NCBI RefSeq assembly: GCF_948329825.1
Contig: NZ_CAOJCM010000001.1
Location: 1,178,001-1,242,000 of the forward strand
Reading direction: 5' to 3'
DNA: 64,000 nucleotides
From: Paenibacillus sp. JJ-100
GTDB lineage: Bacteria > Bacillota > Bacilli > Paenibacillales > Paenibacillaceae
The translations under genes and the position numbers were made by a program. The notes beneath the pieces were generated by a model. The model saw only the letters and a program-made list of their open reading frames with translations, did not search any database and had not been told where the DNA came from. Positions 15,920-25,163 of this stretch are shown one piece after another. How positions within the stretch are numbered: position 1 is the first letter of the stretch; the number at the start of each line of letters is the position of its first letter.

Positions 15920-17053
15920 ATGGACTTTAAACCGGTTGCTTCTCTCATTGACCGATTAACCTCATGGAGAATTCCATGGGCAGAAGTACTTGTTATGCAT
16001 CAAAATGAAATCGTTTTCCAGTATCGAAGTGGATATGAAAATGTAGAAGAGCAGACACCGATTCGAGAAGGCGCCATCTTTAATCTGTACTCTATGACTA
16101 AGATTATGACTTGTGTAGCAGCGCTACAACTAGTTGAAAAGGGGGACATATTATTACTTGATCCATTGTCTCAGTATTTGCCTGAATATGAAGATATGCA
16201 GGTGAAAAAAACACTTCCTAATGGTGAAGTTTATTATGAGAAAGCGGCAAAACCGATAACGATACGAGATCTGTTTACGATGACGGCAGGCTTTTCTTAT
16301 GATATAAATGCACCGAGTATTAAGGAAGCCGTCAAGAGCACGAATGGAACGTTGCCAACAAGAGAATTGGCTCGTGCCATTGCAAAAGAACCGCTCCTAT
16401 TTGAGCCAGGCACACACTGGAATTACAGTATGTGCCATGATGTACTTGGTGCGCTGGTTGAAGTCGTAAGCGGGAAGCGATTCGGTACTTATTTGCAAGA
16501 TGAGATAATTAATCCACTCGGAATGCATGATACAACCTTTGATCTGAACGATGAACAGCAGTCTCGCTTGATCCCTCAATATCTCTTTGATGAAGAACAA
16601 GGGAAAGCCGTACGAATGGATGGTAACGGTTTTCGAGTGGGTACAGAACTGGAAAGTGGCGGGGCGGGTTTGTTGTCTACTGTAGATGATTACGCTAAAT
16701 TTCTAAATGCGCTGACTGGTTATGGTACAAGTCCCGAAGGCGTGCGCATCTTATCTCGTGCTTCCGTCGAGTTGATGAGAACGGATCATCTGAACGATAT
16801 GACACGTCCTGATTTCTCGTGGGATCATATGTATGGATACGGATATGGTCTTGGGGTTCGTACACACATTTCCAAGGCGCGCAGTGGATCACTAAGTCCA
16901 ATTGGAGAATTTGGATGGAGCGGAGCAGCAGGATGTATGGCTATTATAGACCCGGATTCCAGACTCACCGTGATGTATGCACAGCATCTACTTAATAGTC
17001 AGGAGCACTATGTGCAGCGGCGTTTGCGGAATACCCTGTATTCTTGTTTGTAA
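15920..17053 (+). CDS. Serine hydrolase, class C beta-lactamase/esterase family (cytoplasmic)
   Basis: A 377-residue beta-lactamase-fold protein without a signal peptide. The nucleophile motif SMTK (FNLYSMTKIMTC) and the YSM triad in HWNYSMCHDVLG (usually YxN; here the Asn position is Met) are visible; the third-box region is GWSGAAG near the C-terminus. Such cytoplasmic homologues are usually esterases (EstB type) or D-aminopeptidases rather than antibiotic-resistance enzymes. The start ATG has GGATGGGGAAAC upstream. It is monocistronic and convergent with the EamA gene over a shared terminator. Substrate unknown. Confidence 0.85.
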   Translation: MDFKPVASLIDRLTSWRIPWAEVLVMHQNEIVFQYRSGYENVEEQTPIREGAIFNLYSMTKIMTCVAALQLVEKGDILLLDPLSQYLPEYEDMQVKKTLPNGEVYYEKAAKPITIRDLFTMTAGFSYDINAPSIKEAVKSTNGTLPTRELARAIAKEPLLFEPGTHWNYSMCHDVLGALVEVVSGKRFGTYLQDEIINPLGMHDTTFDLNDEQQSRLIPQYLFDEEQGKAVRMDGNGFRVGTELESGGAGLLSTVDDYAKFLNALTGYGTSPEGVRILSRASVELMRTDHLNDMTRPDFSWDHMYGYGYGLGVRTHISKARSGSLSPIGEFGWSGAAGCMAIIDPDSRLTVMYAQHLLNSQEHYVQRRLRNTLYSCL

Positions 17054-17124
17054 CCTAAACAAAATCAATTGAGGATGGATGCTTCTGTATTCATGTGTTC
17101 ACATGTGATCTGATGAATTCATAG

Positions 17125-17150
17125 AAAAAGCCGCTAATTCGCGGCTTTTT
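17125..17150. terminator. Bidirectional terminator containing the stop of the EamA gene
   Basis: AAAAAGCCGC-TAATTC-GCGGCTTTTT works in both directions between convergent genes. On the minus strand the last codons and TAG stop of the EamA transporter lie inside the stem. Confidence 0.9.
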
Positions 17151-18159
17151 TTCTTTGTAGTGAACTTACTCGGTTCACCAAGTATATACCTATGGATACG
17201 AATACTAATGCTACAAGGTTCTTTAATTCCCATATCGTTTCTCCAAGAAACAATGCAGATAAGAAAGCACCAAAGATCGGTATTAAAAAGTTATAGACCG
17301 ATACTTTACCTACTTTGTTGTATTTCAGTAAAAGATTCCATAAGCAGAAAGCGACCGATGACAATAAAGCTAGATATACGAGATTCAATGTGGATTCCCA
17401 TGTAAAATGGGTAACCTCTCCTCCAAGTGATAAGCCCAGTATGGTCAGTACAATTCCGCCAACGAGAAGACTGACACCTGTGATCATCATGACATCGATC
17501 GTAGCTGTTAATCGTTTTGCATATATAGCTGTGATCGAGAAGACCAGTGCAGCAATAATGATAAAACCTTCACCTGTCAAAGCGAAAGAGAACGTAAGCA
17601 AGTCGGTATGAAAGTTTACAATAATCACACCGATGAAACCGAGCACACAACCAACGATTTTGTTAGGGCTTAATTTATCATTTTTATAGATGAAATGCGC
17701 CAATACAACGCTGAAAAATGTCGTAGTTGCATTCATGATAGAGCCTTTCACACCGGTTGTATTGGCTACTCCTACGTAGAAAAACATATATTGCAATCCC
17801 GTTTGAAGTATTCCAAGTGCACTCAAGCTGGCCCATTCACGTCCGCTCAGTTTGAATTTACGTTTGAAAGCAAACCTGTATAAAGCCAAAAGCAACAATC
17901 CGGCCAAGCTGAATCGATATCCGGCAAAAACGTATTTTGAAGCAATATCTTCGGGTAGAATATTAAAAGCTATATATCCAAGTTTGATGGAAGGGTAAGC
18001 ACTACCCCATAACAGGCAACACAGCGCTGCAATCAACATTACGATCAATGGATCATTCCATCGTGACGGTTGTTCAGTCTTTCCCTTTTGGTTCATAGCT
18101 CCTGTTTGCAATACTGGCTTAGGAATGTGACTATGAACCCGTTTATTTCTTTCGATCAC
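17134..18159 (-). CDS. EamA/DMT-family transporter
   Basis: A 341-residue inner-membrane protein with two tandem EamA repeats, about ten helices (first repeat from MLIAALCCLLWGSAYPSIKL, second from FIIIAALVFSITAIYAKRL). The family exports metabolites and amino acids; the substrate here is unknown. A hydrophilic N-terminal extension of about 35 residues precedes the first helix. The start is a GTG complementary to 18157-18159 with GAGGAGA upstream; an internal ATG (NQKGK) also has an AGGAG, but too close. The C-terminal QRKKAAN tail ends inside the terminator stem. Codon use matches its neighbours. Confidence 0.85.
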   Translation of the reverse strand: MIERNKRVHSHIPKPVLQTGAMNQKGKTEQPSRWNDPLIVMLIAALCCLLWGSAYPSIKLGYIAFNILPEDIASKYVFAGYRFSLAGLLLLALYRFAFKRKFKLSGREWASLSALGILQTGLQYMFFYVGVANTTGVKGSIMNATTTFFSVVLAHFIYKNDKLSPNKIVGCVLGFIGVIIVNFHTDLLTFSFALTGEGFIIIAALVFSITAIYAKRLTATIDVMMITGVSLLVGGIVLTILGLSLGGEVTHFTWESTLNLVYLALLSSVAFCLWNLLLKYNKVGKVSVYNFLIPIFGAFLSALFLGETIWELKNLVALVFVSIGIYLVNRVSSLQRKKAAN

Positions 18160-18351
18160 GCTAAATCTTCTCCTCGCTTGTTCTGCACATCGATATGTAC
18201 TGATCTAATATAACGTCTGTATAGACCATATCATAAAATTCATGAATTGTGTGTTTAGAAAAATTGCATTGGCTTCTTCTTATTACAGACAGAGCCAGTA
18301 GTTTGAGAAAAAGGTTTAAGTGACTTCCCACATTTTCCAATTAAATATGAC

Positions 18352-18380
18352 TTGTCAAACGGAATAGAATATGATAATTT
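18352..18380 (+). promoter_or_regulatory. rbs operon promoter
   Basis: TTGTCA (18352-18357), a 17-bp spacer and TAATTT (18375-18380), immediately followed by the RbsR operator, so repressor binding would cover the start point. Confidence 0.6.
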
Positions 18381-18383
18381 ATG

Positions 18384-18401
18384 TGTGTAACCGGTTACAC
18401 A
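18384..18401. promoter_or_regulatory. RbsR operator, perfect palindrome
   Basis: TGTGTAACCGGTTACACA is a perfect 18-bp palindrome with the central CG of LacI-family operators. It is placed at the transcription start of rbsR, consistent with autorepression relieved by ribose. Confidence 0.88.
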
Positions 18402-18417
18402 TAAGGAGATCATATCA

Positions 18418-19407
18418 ATGACAACGATTAAAGATGTAGCGAATTTGGCCGGTGTTTCCGTGGCTACCGTGTCCAGAGTGATAAATGACAGGGGTTATGT
18501 GCATGCTGACACTCGCAAAAAAGTTGAAGATGCAGTGAAGGCACTCCACTTTTCTCCGAATGAAGTAGCTCGATCACTCTATACACGCAAGTCAAAACTG
18601 ATTGGACTATTGTTGCCCGACATTGCGAATCCCTATTTTCCTCAGCTCGCTCGAGGTGTAGAGGATCAGATGCAGGAGCAGGACTATAGATTAATATTTG
18701 GAAATAGCGATGAGGATGAACGGAAGGAGCAGGATTACATTCAGACGTTTATCCAGAATAACGTGGTGGGTGTGATCTCCTCCACGAACTATCCTCACTC
18801 TTCAATATATGAAAAGCTGAAAATTCCTGTCGTATTTCTAGACAGAACTTCACTGGATCGACCTTCGGTATATGCAGATGGCAGAGAAGGCGGCAGATTG
18901 GCTGCCAAGGAAATGATTGAACGTGGCAGTAAACGTATTACCGTTATGCAAGGGCCGTCTCACATTCGGCCGGCACAAGACCGGTTTGAAGGTGCAATCG
19001 AAGTTATCCGTGAAGCTGGGCTGGCTTATGAGATCATTCAAACAACCTCATTTTCCTTTAATGAGGCGGGTGTATGGGCGGAAGAGCTGTTCAGAAAATA
19101 TCCAGATACAGATGGCGTGATAGCCAGCAATGACATCGCGGCAATGGCAGTACTGCATGAAGCTTATCGGATTGGAAAAAGTGTTCCTCATGACGTACAA
19201 GTCATTGGCTTTGACGATATTCCGATGAGTGGATTATTATCACCCGCACTGTCTACCATTCATCAGCCAGCATATGAAATGGGGAGAGAAGCAGCAGGAT
19301 TACTTATTCAATTAGTTGAGCAGAGTAACATAAATCAAAGGAATATTCAGTTACCCGTATCCTTTGTCGAACGGGGAACAACAAGAAAGGTGAGAATAAA
19401 TGGCTAA
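18418..19407 (+). CDS. rbsR: LacI-family ribose operon repressor
   Basis: A 329-residue LacI/GalR regulator: N-terminal HTH (TTIKDVANLAGVSVATVSRV), hinge helix (PNEVARSLYTRKS) and a type I periplasmic-binding-like effector domain (LIGLLLPDIANPYFPQLARG, IGFDDIPMSGLLSPALSTI). It is the first gene of rbsRKDACB and presumably represses it by binding the palindrome 17 bp upstream, with ribose or a ribose derivative as inducer. The start ATG has AAGGAGAT at a good distance. Its stop overlaps the rbsK start. Confidence 0.94.
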   Translation: MTTIKDVANLAGVSVATVSRVINDRGYVHADTRKKVEDAVKALHFSPNEVARSLYTRKSKLIGLLLPDIANPYFPQLARGVEDQMQEQDYRLIFGNSDEDERKEQDYIQTFIQNNVVGVISSTNYPHSSIYEKLKIPVVFLDRTSLDRPSVYADGREGGRLAAKEMIERGSKRITVMQGPSHIRPAQDRFEGAIEVIREAGLAYEIIQTTSFSFNEAGVWAEELFRKYPDTDGVIASNDIAAMAVLHEAYRIGKSVPHDVQVIGFDDIPMSGLLSPALSTIHQPAYEMGREAAGLLIQLVEQSNINQRNIQLPVSFVERGTTRKVRING

Positions 19408-20278
19408 CATATGTGTAATTGGCAGCAGTTCAATGGATTTGGTCGTGACCTCTTCCAGAAGACCAGGCGCCGGAGAAACCGTCCTTGGCGAAAGCTTCAA
19501 AACAGTACCTGGTGGAAAAGGTGCTAATCAGGCCGTGGCAGCGGCTCGGTTAGGAGCCGAAGTCGTAATGATCGGCCGAGTGGGGGACGATACATTTGGC
19601 ACAGATATTTTAGAAAACTTTAGGTCCAATCGTGTAAATACAAGCAATGTGAAACCGGTTACACATTCCGAAAGTGGTACGGCTCATATCATATTGGCTG
19701 AGGGTGATAATAGTATTGTGGTAGTCGAAGCGGCCAATCGTGAAGTGACGCCTGCTTATGTGGATGAAGCAGCTGATGCGATTCGTGATGCAGATATCGT
19801 ATTAATTCAGCAGGAGATTCCTGAAGAAACAGTTGTACATGTCAGCCGGCTGTGTGCCAAATACAAAACGCCACTGTTACTCAATCCTGCTCCAGCAAGA
19901 GCGGTCCCGCAAGAAGTAATTGACAATGCATCTTACATGACTCCGAATGAGCATGAAGCTGAAATTCTGTTCAATGGCATGAAGCCTGCGGAAGCTTTAC
20001 GTCAACATCCGAACAAGCTGTTTATTACAGAAGGTAGTAAAGGGGTCCGGTATTTCGACGGGAAGGAAGAGGTGCTTGTTCCAACCTATAAAGTCGAAGC
20101 TGTAGATACAACGGGAGCTGGTGACACGTTTAATGCAGCATTTGCAGTAGCTCTTGCTGAAGGCAAATCCATTCAGGACAGTGTGCGTTTTGCCAATCGG
20201 GCGGCGTCGTTGTCCGTAACCAAGTTTGGTGCACAAGGCGGCATGCCAACACGGGATGAAGTCGAAAAGAATCTCTAA
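19400..20278 (+). CDS. rbsK: Ribokinase
   Basis: A PfkB-family kinase of 292 residues that phosphorylates ribose to ribose 5-phosphate for the pentose phosphate pathway. Visible: N-terminal ICVIGSSSMDLVV, substrate motif GGKGANQAVAAARLGA, and the C-terminal signature DTTGAGDTFNAAF with the catalytic Asp. It overlaps rbsR by 8 bp. Its coding sequence contains a near-copy of the RbsR operator at 19648-19665, encoding VKPVTH. A 70-bp gap separates it from rbsD. Confidence 0.96.
   Translation: MANICVIGSSSMDLVVTSSRRPGAGETVLGESFKTVPGGKGANQAVAAARLGAEVVMIGRVGDDTFGTDILENFRSNRVNTSNVKPVTHSESGTAHIILAEGDNSIVVVEAANREVTPAYVDEAADAIRDADIVLIQQEIPEETVVHVSRLCAKYKTPLLLNPAPARAVPQEVIDNASYMTPNEHEAEILFNGMKPAEALRQHPNKLFITEGSKGVRYFDGKEEVLVPTYKVEAVDTTGAGDTFNAAFAVALAEGKSIQDSVRFANRAASLSVTKFGAQGGMPTRDEVEKNL
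19648..19665. promoter_or_regulatory. Second RbsR-operator-like palindrome, inside rbsK
   Basis: TGTGAAACCGGTTACACA differs from the promoter operator at one base; with its flanks (AATGTG...CACATT) the symmetry extends to 22 bp. It lies 1264 bp downstream of the first operator, a distance compatible with repressor-mediated looping. Confidence 0.6.
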
Positions 20279-20348
20279 AAAAGAGTAGTAGGAAGTCTGC
20301 TCGATGTAATAAAGGGATAAAGGTTAAAAAGGTAAAGGGGAATTTCAA

Positions 20349-20750
20349 ATGAAGAGAAACGGCATCTTGAACAGTCACATTTCTAAATTATTATCCGATC
20401 TCGGTCACACAGATCAAATTGCTATTGCGGATGCGGGCTTGCCCGTTCCCGATGGAGTGGTCAAGATTGATCTGGCACTCAAGTTCGGCACACCAAGCTT
20501 CAGTGAAGTGCTGGACGTTATTGCGGAAGATATGGTCATCGAAAAAGTGATCATAGCGAGTGAGATTCATGAAGGCAATCCGCAGACATTTGCTTACTTG
20601 AAAGAGAAGTTTGCTGCCGAGATCATCGACGACAGTCAGAATCATGAACATTTCAAAGCTTTAACCCGACAGGTGAAGGCCGTTATTCGTACAGGCGAGT
20701 CTACGCCGTATGCCAATTGTATTTTACAATCGGGAGTTCATTTCGGTTAA
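20349..20750 (+). CDS. rbsD: D-ribose pyranase
   Basis: A 133-residue mutarotase-like enzyme interconverting beta-pyranose and furanose forms of ribose, feeding the kinase the form it uses. The length and the sequence [20 protein letters not shown] (His20 is the family's catalytic histidine), [11 protein letters not shown] and the C-terminal [20 protein letters not shown] are nearly those of B. subtilis RbsD. A ribosome site AAAGGGGAA precedes the ATG. Third gene of the rbs operon, 15 bp before rbsA. Confidence 0.97.
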   Translation: MKRNGILNSHISKLLSDLGHTDQIAIADAGLPVPDGVVKIDLALKFGTPSFSEVLDVIAEDMVIEKVIIASEIHEGNPQTFAYLKEKFAAEIIDDSQNHEHFKALTRQVKAVIRTGESTPYANCILQSGVHFG

Positions 20751-20765
20751 TAAGGAGGCTGCACC

Positions 20766-22247
20766 ATGCACATTCAGATGCATAACATCCATAAAGCGTT
20801 TGGTACGAACCAAGTGTTAAGCGGTGTGGAGTTTGAACTTAAAGAAGGCGAGGTTCATGCCCTGATGGGTGAGAATGGCGCTGGAAAATCAACGCTGATG
20901 AACATTCTGATTGGTCTCCATCAACGAGATCAGGGAACGATTAAGATAGACGGCAAGGAGACGTATTTTGATAGCCCGAAAGAAGCGGAGCAGCTTGGAC
21001 TTACGTTTATTCACCAAGAACTGAATGTCTGGCCGGAGATGACGGTGCTGGATAACCTGTTCATTGGCAAGGAGATATCCTCTTCAATCGGTTTGCTGAA
21101 TACGAAACAAATGAAAGCGCTTGCCAGTGAGCAGTTCGCAAAACTGTCAGTGGATATTCCGCTGGAACGTCCCGCAGGAGAATGTTCTGTCGGACAGCAG
21201 CAGATGATTGAAATCGCCAAAGCGCTCATGACCGATGCCAAAGTCATTATCATGGACGAGCCAACTGCTGCTTTGACCGAACGTGAGATTCAGAAATTAT
21301 TCGGTGTCATTCGCTCTTTGCAGAAGAACGGTGTCTCCATTGTGTACATTTCGCACCGCATGGAAGAGATATTCACGATCTGTGATCGCATTACGATTAT
21401 GCGAGATGGGCGAACGGTGGATACCAAAGCAATCCCTGAAACTAACTTTGATGAAGTAGTTCGCAAGATGGTTGGACGCGAGCTCACCGAGCGTTATCCA
21501 TCTCGCAATCCTAAGTATGGTGAAATCGTACTTGAAGTACGGGAAGCGAATCGTAAGGGATGGTTTGAAAATGTCAGCTTTGATGTAAAAGCCGGTGAAG
21601 TACTCGGATTTTCGGGCCTGATGGGATCAGGACGCACAGAGATCATGAGAGCGATCTTTGGCTTGGATCGATTGGACAGCGGAGAGGTCAAGATCCGTGG
21701 TAAAAAAGTAAATATTAATAAACCAGCGGATGCGGTGAAACACGGCATTGGTTTTATCACGGAAGACCGGAAGGATGAAGGGCTGGTGCTCGATTTTTCC
21801 ATCCGTGAAAATATGGCTCTGACGAATCTGTTCAGCTTCTCAAGTAAAGGTTTTATCTCGAATGCGAAAGAACAGGAATTTGTGGATACGCTCATCAAAC
21901 GATTGCAGATCAAAACCCAATCCTCCGAGACAGCAGCTCGCAACTTGTCCGGGGGGAACCAGCAGAAGGTTGTCATCGCCAAATGGGTAGGTATTGGTCC
22001 AAGCGTTCTCATTCTGGACGAACCCACACGAGGTGTGGACGTAGGTGCGAAGCGAGAAATATATCAGCTCATGAATGAACTGACTGACCGCGGTGTGGCG
22101 ATTATTATGGTTTCGTCCGAACTACCTGAAGTACTTGGAATGAGTGACCGTATTGCGGTTGTACATGAAGGCCACATTACCGGCATAGTGCCGAAAGAAG
22201 AAGCGACCCAGGAACACATTATGACTTTAGCTACAGGGGGACAGTAA
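20766..22247 (+). CDS. rbsA: Ribose ABC transporter ATP-binding protein
   Basis: A 493-residue cytoplasmic ATPase with two fused nucleotide-binding domains. First domain: Walker [10 protein letters not shown], signature [13 protein letters not shown], Walker [13 protein letters not shown]. Second domain: degenerate Walker [12 protein letters not shown], signature [14 protein letters not shown], Walker [12 protein letters not shown]. This asymmetry is standard for RbsA/MglA/XylG. The ribosome site AAGGAGG precedes the ATG. It adjoins rbsC by one base. Confidence 0.96.
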   Translation: MHIQMHNIHKAFGTNQVLSGVEFELKEGEVHALMGENGAGKSTLMNILIGLHQRDQGTIKIDGKETYFDSPKEAEQLGLTFIHQELNVWPEMTVLDNLFIGKEISSSIGLLNTKQMKALASEQFAKLSVDIPLERPAGECSVGQQQMIEIAKALMTDAKVIIMDEPTAALTEREIQKLFGVIRSLQKNGVSIVYISHRMEEIFTICDRITIMRDGRTVDTKAIPETNFDEVVRKMVGRELTERYPSRNPKYGEIVLEVREANRKGWFENVSFDVKAGEVLGFSGLMGSGRTEIMRAIFGLDRLDSGEVKIRGKKVNINKPADAVKHGIGFITEDRKDEGLVLDFSIRENMALTNLFSFSSKGFISNAKEQEFVDTLIKRLQIKTQSSETAARNLSGGNQQKVVIAKWVGIGPSVLILDEPTRGVDVGAKREIYQLMNELTDRGVAIIMVSSELPEVLGMSDRIAVVHEGHITGIVPKEEATQEHIMTLATGGQ

Positions 22248-22248
22248 C

Positions 22249-23220
22249 ATGACAACGATGCAGGAAAATAAAACAGCCAGAAGCGGATTCCGTTTGTCAG
22301 GCATAACTCAGAAACTTGGACCATTACTCGGATTAATCATCCTGATTGCTATTGTTTCAGTTCTCAATCCCAGCTTCTTGGAACCGCTTAATATTCTGAA
22401 CCTGCTGCGCCAGGTTTCCATTAATGCCTTGATTGCGTTTGGGATGACGTTTGTTATTCTCACTGGTGGTATTGACCTATCGGTTGGTTCTATTCTCGCG
22501 CTATCTAGTGCTTTTGTAGCCAATATGATGTTATCTGGTCTAGATCCGATTCTGTCGATCATTATTGGGGTTGCACTCGGAGGAGTTATGGGTATGGTGA
22601 ATGGTCTCATGATTACCAAGGGGAACATGGCGCCATTTATCGCCACCTTGGCAACAATGACCATTTTCAGAGGTTTAACGCTAGTGTATACCAATGGTAA
22701 TCCAATCACTGGTCTGGGTGACAGTCTGCTGTTCCAACTATTTGGACGTGGATACCTGTTCGGCATTCCGGTTCCAGCAATTACGATGCTGATTACGTTT
22801 GTAATTCTGTGGATCATTTTGCATAAAACGGCCTTCGGCCGCAAAACGTACGCCATCGGCGGTAATGAAAAAGCTTCAATTATTTCGGGAATCAAAGTAT
22901 CCCGTGTCAAAATTATGATCTACTCCCTTGCAGGTATGCTGGCTGCGCTGGCTGGTGCCATTCTGACATCCCGTCTGAATTCCGCTCAACCGACAGCAGG
23001 TACTTCGTATGAGCTGGATGCCATCGCAGCCGTAGTATTAGGTGGAACAAGCCTTTCGGGCGGTCGGGGACGCATTGTAGGTACATTGATTGGTGTGCTA
23101 ATCATTGGTGTACTGAATAACGGTCTGAACTTGCTAGGTGTGAACTCCTTCTACCAGATGGTTGTTAAGGGTGTCGTCATTGCTATCGCTGTCCTGCTGG
23201 ACCGCAAGAAAACAGCTTAA
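22249..23220 (+). CDS. rbsC: Ribose ABC transporter permease
   Basis: A 323-residue permease of the RbsC/XylH (BPD_transp_2) family with 8-10 hydrophobic helices. Diagnostic segments are MTFVILTGGIDLSVGSILAL, GLMITKGNMAPFIATLATM, AIGGNEKASIISGIKV and AAVVLGGTSLSGGRGRIVGT, the last containing the ATPase-contact loop. It follows rbsA by one base and precedes rbsB by 15 bp. The N-terminal 25 residues are cytoplasmic and charged. Confidence 0.96.
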   Translation: MTTMQENKTARSGFRLSGITQKLGPLLGLIILIAIVSVLNPSFLEPLNILNLLRQVSINALIAFGMTFVILTGGIDLSVGSILALSSAFVANMMLSGLDPILSIIIGVALGGVMGMVNGLMITKGNMAPFIATLATMTIFRGLTLVYTNGNPITGLGDSLLFQLFGRGYLFGIPVPAITMLITFVILWIILHKTAFGRKTYAIGGNEKASIISGIKVSRVKIMIYSLAGMLAALAGAILTSRLNSAQPTAGTSYELDAIAAVVLGGTSLSGGRGRIVGTLIGVLIIGVLNNGLNLLGVNSFYQMVVKGVVIAIAVLLDRKKTA

Positions 23221-23235
23221 GGGAGAGAAGACAAC

Positions 23236-24168
23236 ATGAAAAAATGGACATTAACGTTTGTAAGTATAATGCTCATCACCGTTCTCGCTGGATGTTCACT
23301 GGAACCACCAGGGTGGGCCAAACCGAGTGCTTCCGGCAACAAAGAGCAGAAAAAAATTGGTTTGTCGATCTCTACACTGAATAATCCGTTTTTCGTATCA
23401 TTGAAAGATGGCGTTGTAGCAGAGGCACAAAAACAGGGCATACAGGTTGTGGTGGTTGATGCGCAGAACGATTCTGCGAAACAGACCAATGATGTGGACG
23501 ACTTGATCCAGCAAGGTGTTGATGCTTTGCTAATCAATCCGGCTGATTCTGCGGCAATCTCTACAGCCGTTCAATCCGCTAATAGTGTAGGCATTCCGGT
23601 GATTACGCTGGATCGTTCTGCTGATAAAGGTGAAGTTGCTGCTCTCGTAGCTTCCGATAATGCGAAGGGTGGACAGATGGCTGCGGCGTATATCGTGGAG
23701 CAGCTTGGCGAAGGTGCTAAGGTCATTGAGCTTGAAGGTGTACCGGGTGCTTCCGCAACAAGGGAACGCGGTAAAGGATTTCACGAGATTGCTGATCAGA
23801 AGCTCGATGTCATTGCCAAACAATCCGCTGATTTTGACCGTTCCAAAGGTCTGAATGTCATGGAGAACTTGTTGCAAGGAAACCCGGAAGTACAAGCGGT
23901 GTTTGCCCATAATGACGAGATGGCACTGGGTGCCATTGAAGCAATCCAAAGCTCAGGTAAAGATATCCCTGTTATTGGATTCGACGGCAATGATGATGCC
24001 ATTAAATCGATCCAGGATGGTAAACTGACAGCAACTGTAGCTCAACAACCTCAGTTGATTGGACAGCTTGCACTGCAAGCAGCACTTGATGTGTTGAGCG
24101 GCGAACAAGTAGAGAAATCCATTCCGGCTGAATTGAAACTGGTAACGAAAGATAATGTGAATCAATAA
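23236..24168 (+). CDS. rbsB: Ribose-binding lipoprotein
   Basis: Extracytoplasmic ribose receptor of the RbsABC importer, 310 residues. The lipoprotein signal ends ITVLAGC (Cys20), and a type I binding fold follows: KKIGLSISTLNNPFFVSLKDG, INPADSAAISTAVQSANSVG, ITLDRSADKGEVAALVASDN, FAHNDEMALGAIEAI, VIGFDGNDDAIKSI. The Asn/Phe/Arg/Asp positions that contact ribose in E. coli RbsB are recognisable (NNPFF, DRSA, ND, D in FDGN). Last gene of the operon, ending at a terminator. Confidence 0.95.
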   Translation: MKKWTLTFVSIMLITVLAGCSLEPPGWAKPSASGNKEQKKIGLSISTLNNPFFVSLKDGVVAEAQKQGIQVVVVDAQNDSAKQTNDVDDLIQQGVDALLINPADSAAISTAVQSANSVGIPVITLDRSADKGEVAALVASDNAKGGQMAAAYIVEQLGEGAKVIELEGVPGASATRERGKGFHEIADQKLDVIAKQSADFDRSKGLNVMENLLQGNPEVQAVFAHNDEMALGAIEAIQSSGKDIPVIGFDGNDDAIKSIQDGKLTATVAQQPQLIGQLALQAALDVLSGEQVEKSIPAELKLVTKDNVNQ

Positions 24169-24193
24169 TTCAATATTTAAAAGGTAAGACACG

Positions 24194-24233
24194 AATCCCG
24201 CTCTGGCTGAAAAAGCCGGAACGGGATTTTTTA
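24194..24233 (+). terminator. rbs operon terminator
   Basis: AATCCCG-CTCTGGC / GCCGGAA-CGGGATT stem with an A-rich loop and TTTTTT tail. Confidence 0.9.
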
Positions 24234-24399
24234 TCGTGGTCTTCATAGTTGATTGAACTCGAAATCAGACTCGTACCTTACTTCAATTGTGTATTACATC
24301 GTTTTGGACTGCACAAAAATCATATCTTTGGATATACATATTCAGTCCATAGATTGTTATACTGTCATTCAAATGGTGACTAGAAAGGGGGATCCTTGC

Positions 24400-25143
24400 T
24401 TGGATCATCCAGTTGAAGAAAATTTGAAGATGGTTAGAAAACAAATGGCATTGGCTTGCAAGACTTCTGGACGAAATGTTAACGATGTAAAGCTGCTTTT
24501 AGCCACGAAAACGGTACCGCTTGAGAAGTTACAGGTCGCTGTGCAGGCAGGTGAACAGCTGTTTGGAGAAAACAAGGTGCAGGAACTGCGAGATAAATAT
24601 CCTCTTTTGGAGCAGTCCAAAACGGTGGAATGGCATTTTATCGGACACCTGCAGACGAATAAAGTAAAGGAGGTTGTTAAGTATGTGACACTGATTCATT
24701 CGGTGGATCGTCTGAAGCTAGGGCAGGTCTTACATGATCAGCTTGTAAAAGAACAGCGGACCATGGACATTCTCGTACAAATTAATACGTCCTATGAGGA
24801 AAGTAAATTCGGAGCTTCTCCAGAGGATGCAGTGGAGCTTGTTGAACAATTATCTCTCTTTGAAACACTCCATGTAAAAGGACTAATGACGATTGGGAAA
24901 CTGCATGCATCAACGGATGAGACCCGTCAATGTTTTCGGTTGTTGAAACAGCTCAGCATACAGATCAGGGAGAGAAACATCCCACGCGTCGAAATGGAAA
25001 TGTTATCGATGGGCATGTCTGGTGATTTCAGTATGGCGATTGAAGAGGGAGCGACCATCGTTCGTGTGGGAACTAATGTATTTGGCCCACGTTATGTACC
25101 CGATGAATACTACTGGAACGAACATACAAAGATAGAAGATTAG
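24400..25143 (+). CDS. YggS/PROSC-family PLP-binding protein
   Basis: 247 residues of alanine-racemase N-terminal fold. The PLP lysine lies in KLLLATKTVP, followed by GENKVQELRDKYP, WHFIGHLQTNKVK, IHSVDRLKL, VQINTSYEESKFG, GLMTIG and MLSMGMSGDFSMAIEEGATIVRVGT, all standard for the YggS family, which buffers PLP and influences amino-acid pools. TTG 24400 is chosen because AAAGGGGG lies eight bases upstream. The gene lies apart from any cell-division cluster, where the usual Firmicute copy (YlmE) is found. It sits instead 20 bp before a BenE-like transporter and a glyA paralogue, suggesting a specialised copy working on one amino-acid pathway. Confidence 0.9.
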   Translation: MDHPVEENLKMVRKQMALACKTSGRNVNDVKLLLATKTVPLEKLQVAVQAGEQLFGENKVQELRDKYPLLEQSKTVEWHFIGHLQTNKVKEVVKYVTLIHSVDRLKLGQVLHDQLVKEQRTMDILVQINTSYEESKFGASPEDAVELVEQLSLFETLHVKGLMTIGKLHASTDETRQCFRLLKQLSIQIRERNIPRVEMEMLSMGMSGDFSMAIEEGATIVRVGTNVFGPRYVPDEYYWNEHTKIED

Positions 25144-25163
25144 TTGAGGGGCAGGGGTTTACA

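Noticed and set aside
15920..17053. Antibiotic-resistance beta-lactamase
   Set aside because: No signal peptide, and the second box is YSM instead of YxN, so a cytoplasmic esterase or peptidase is more likely.
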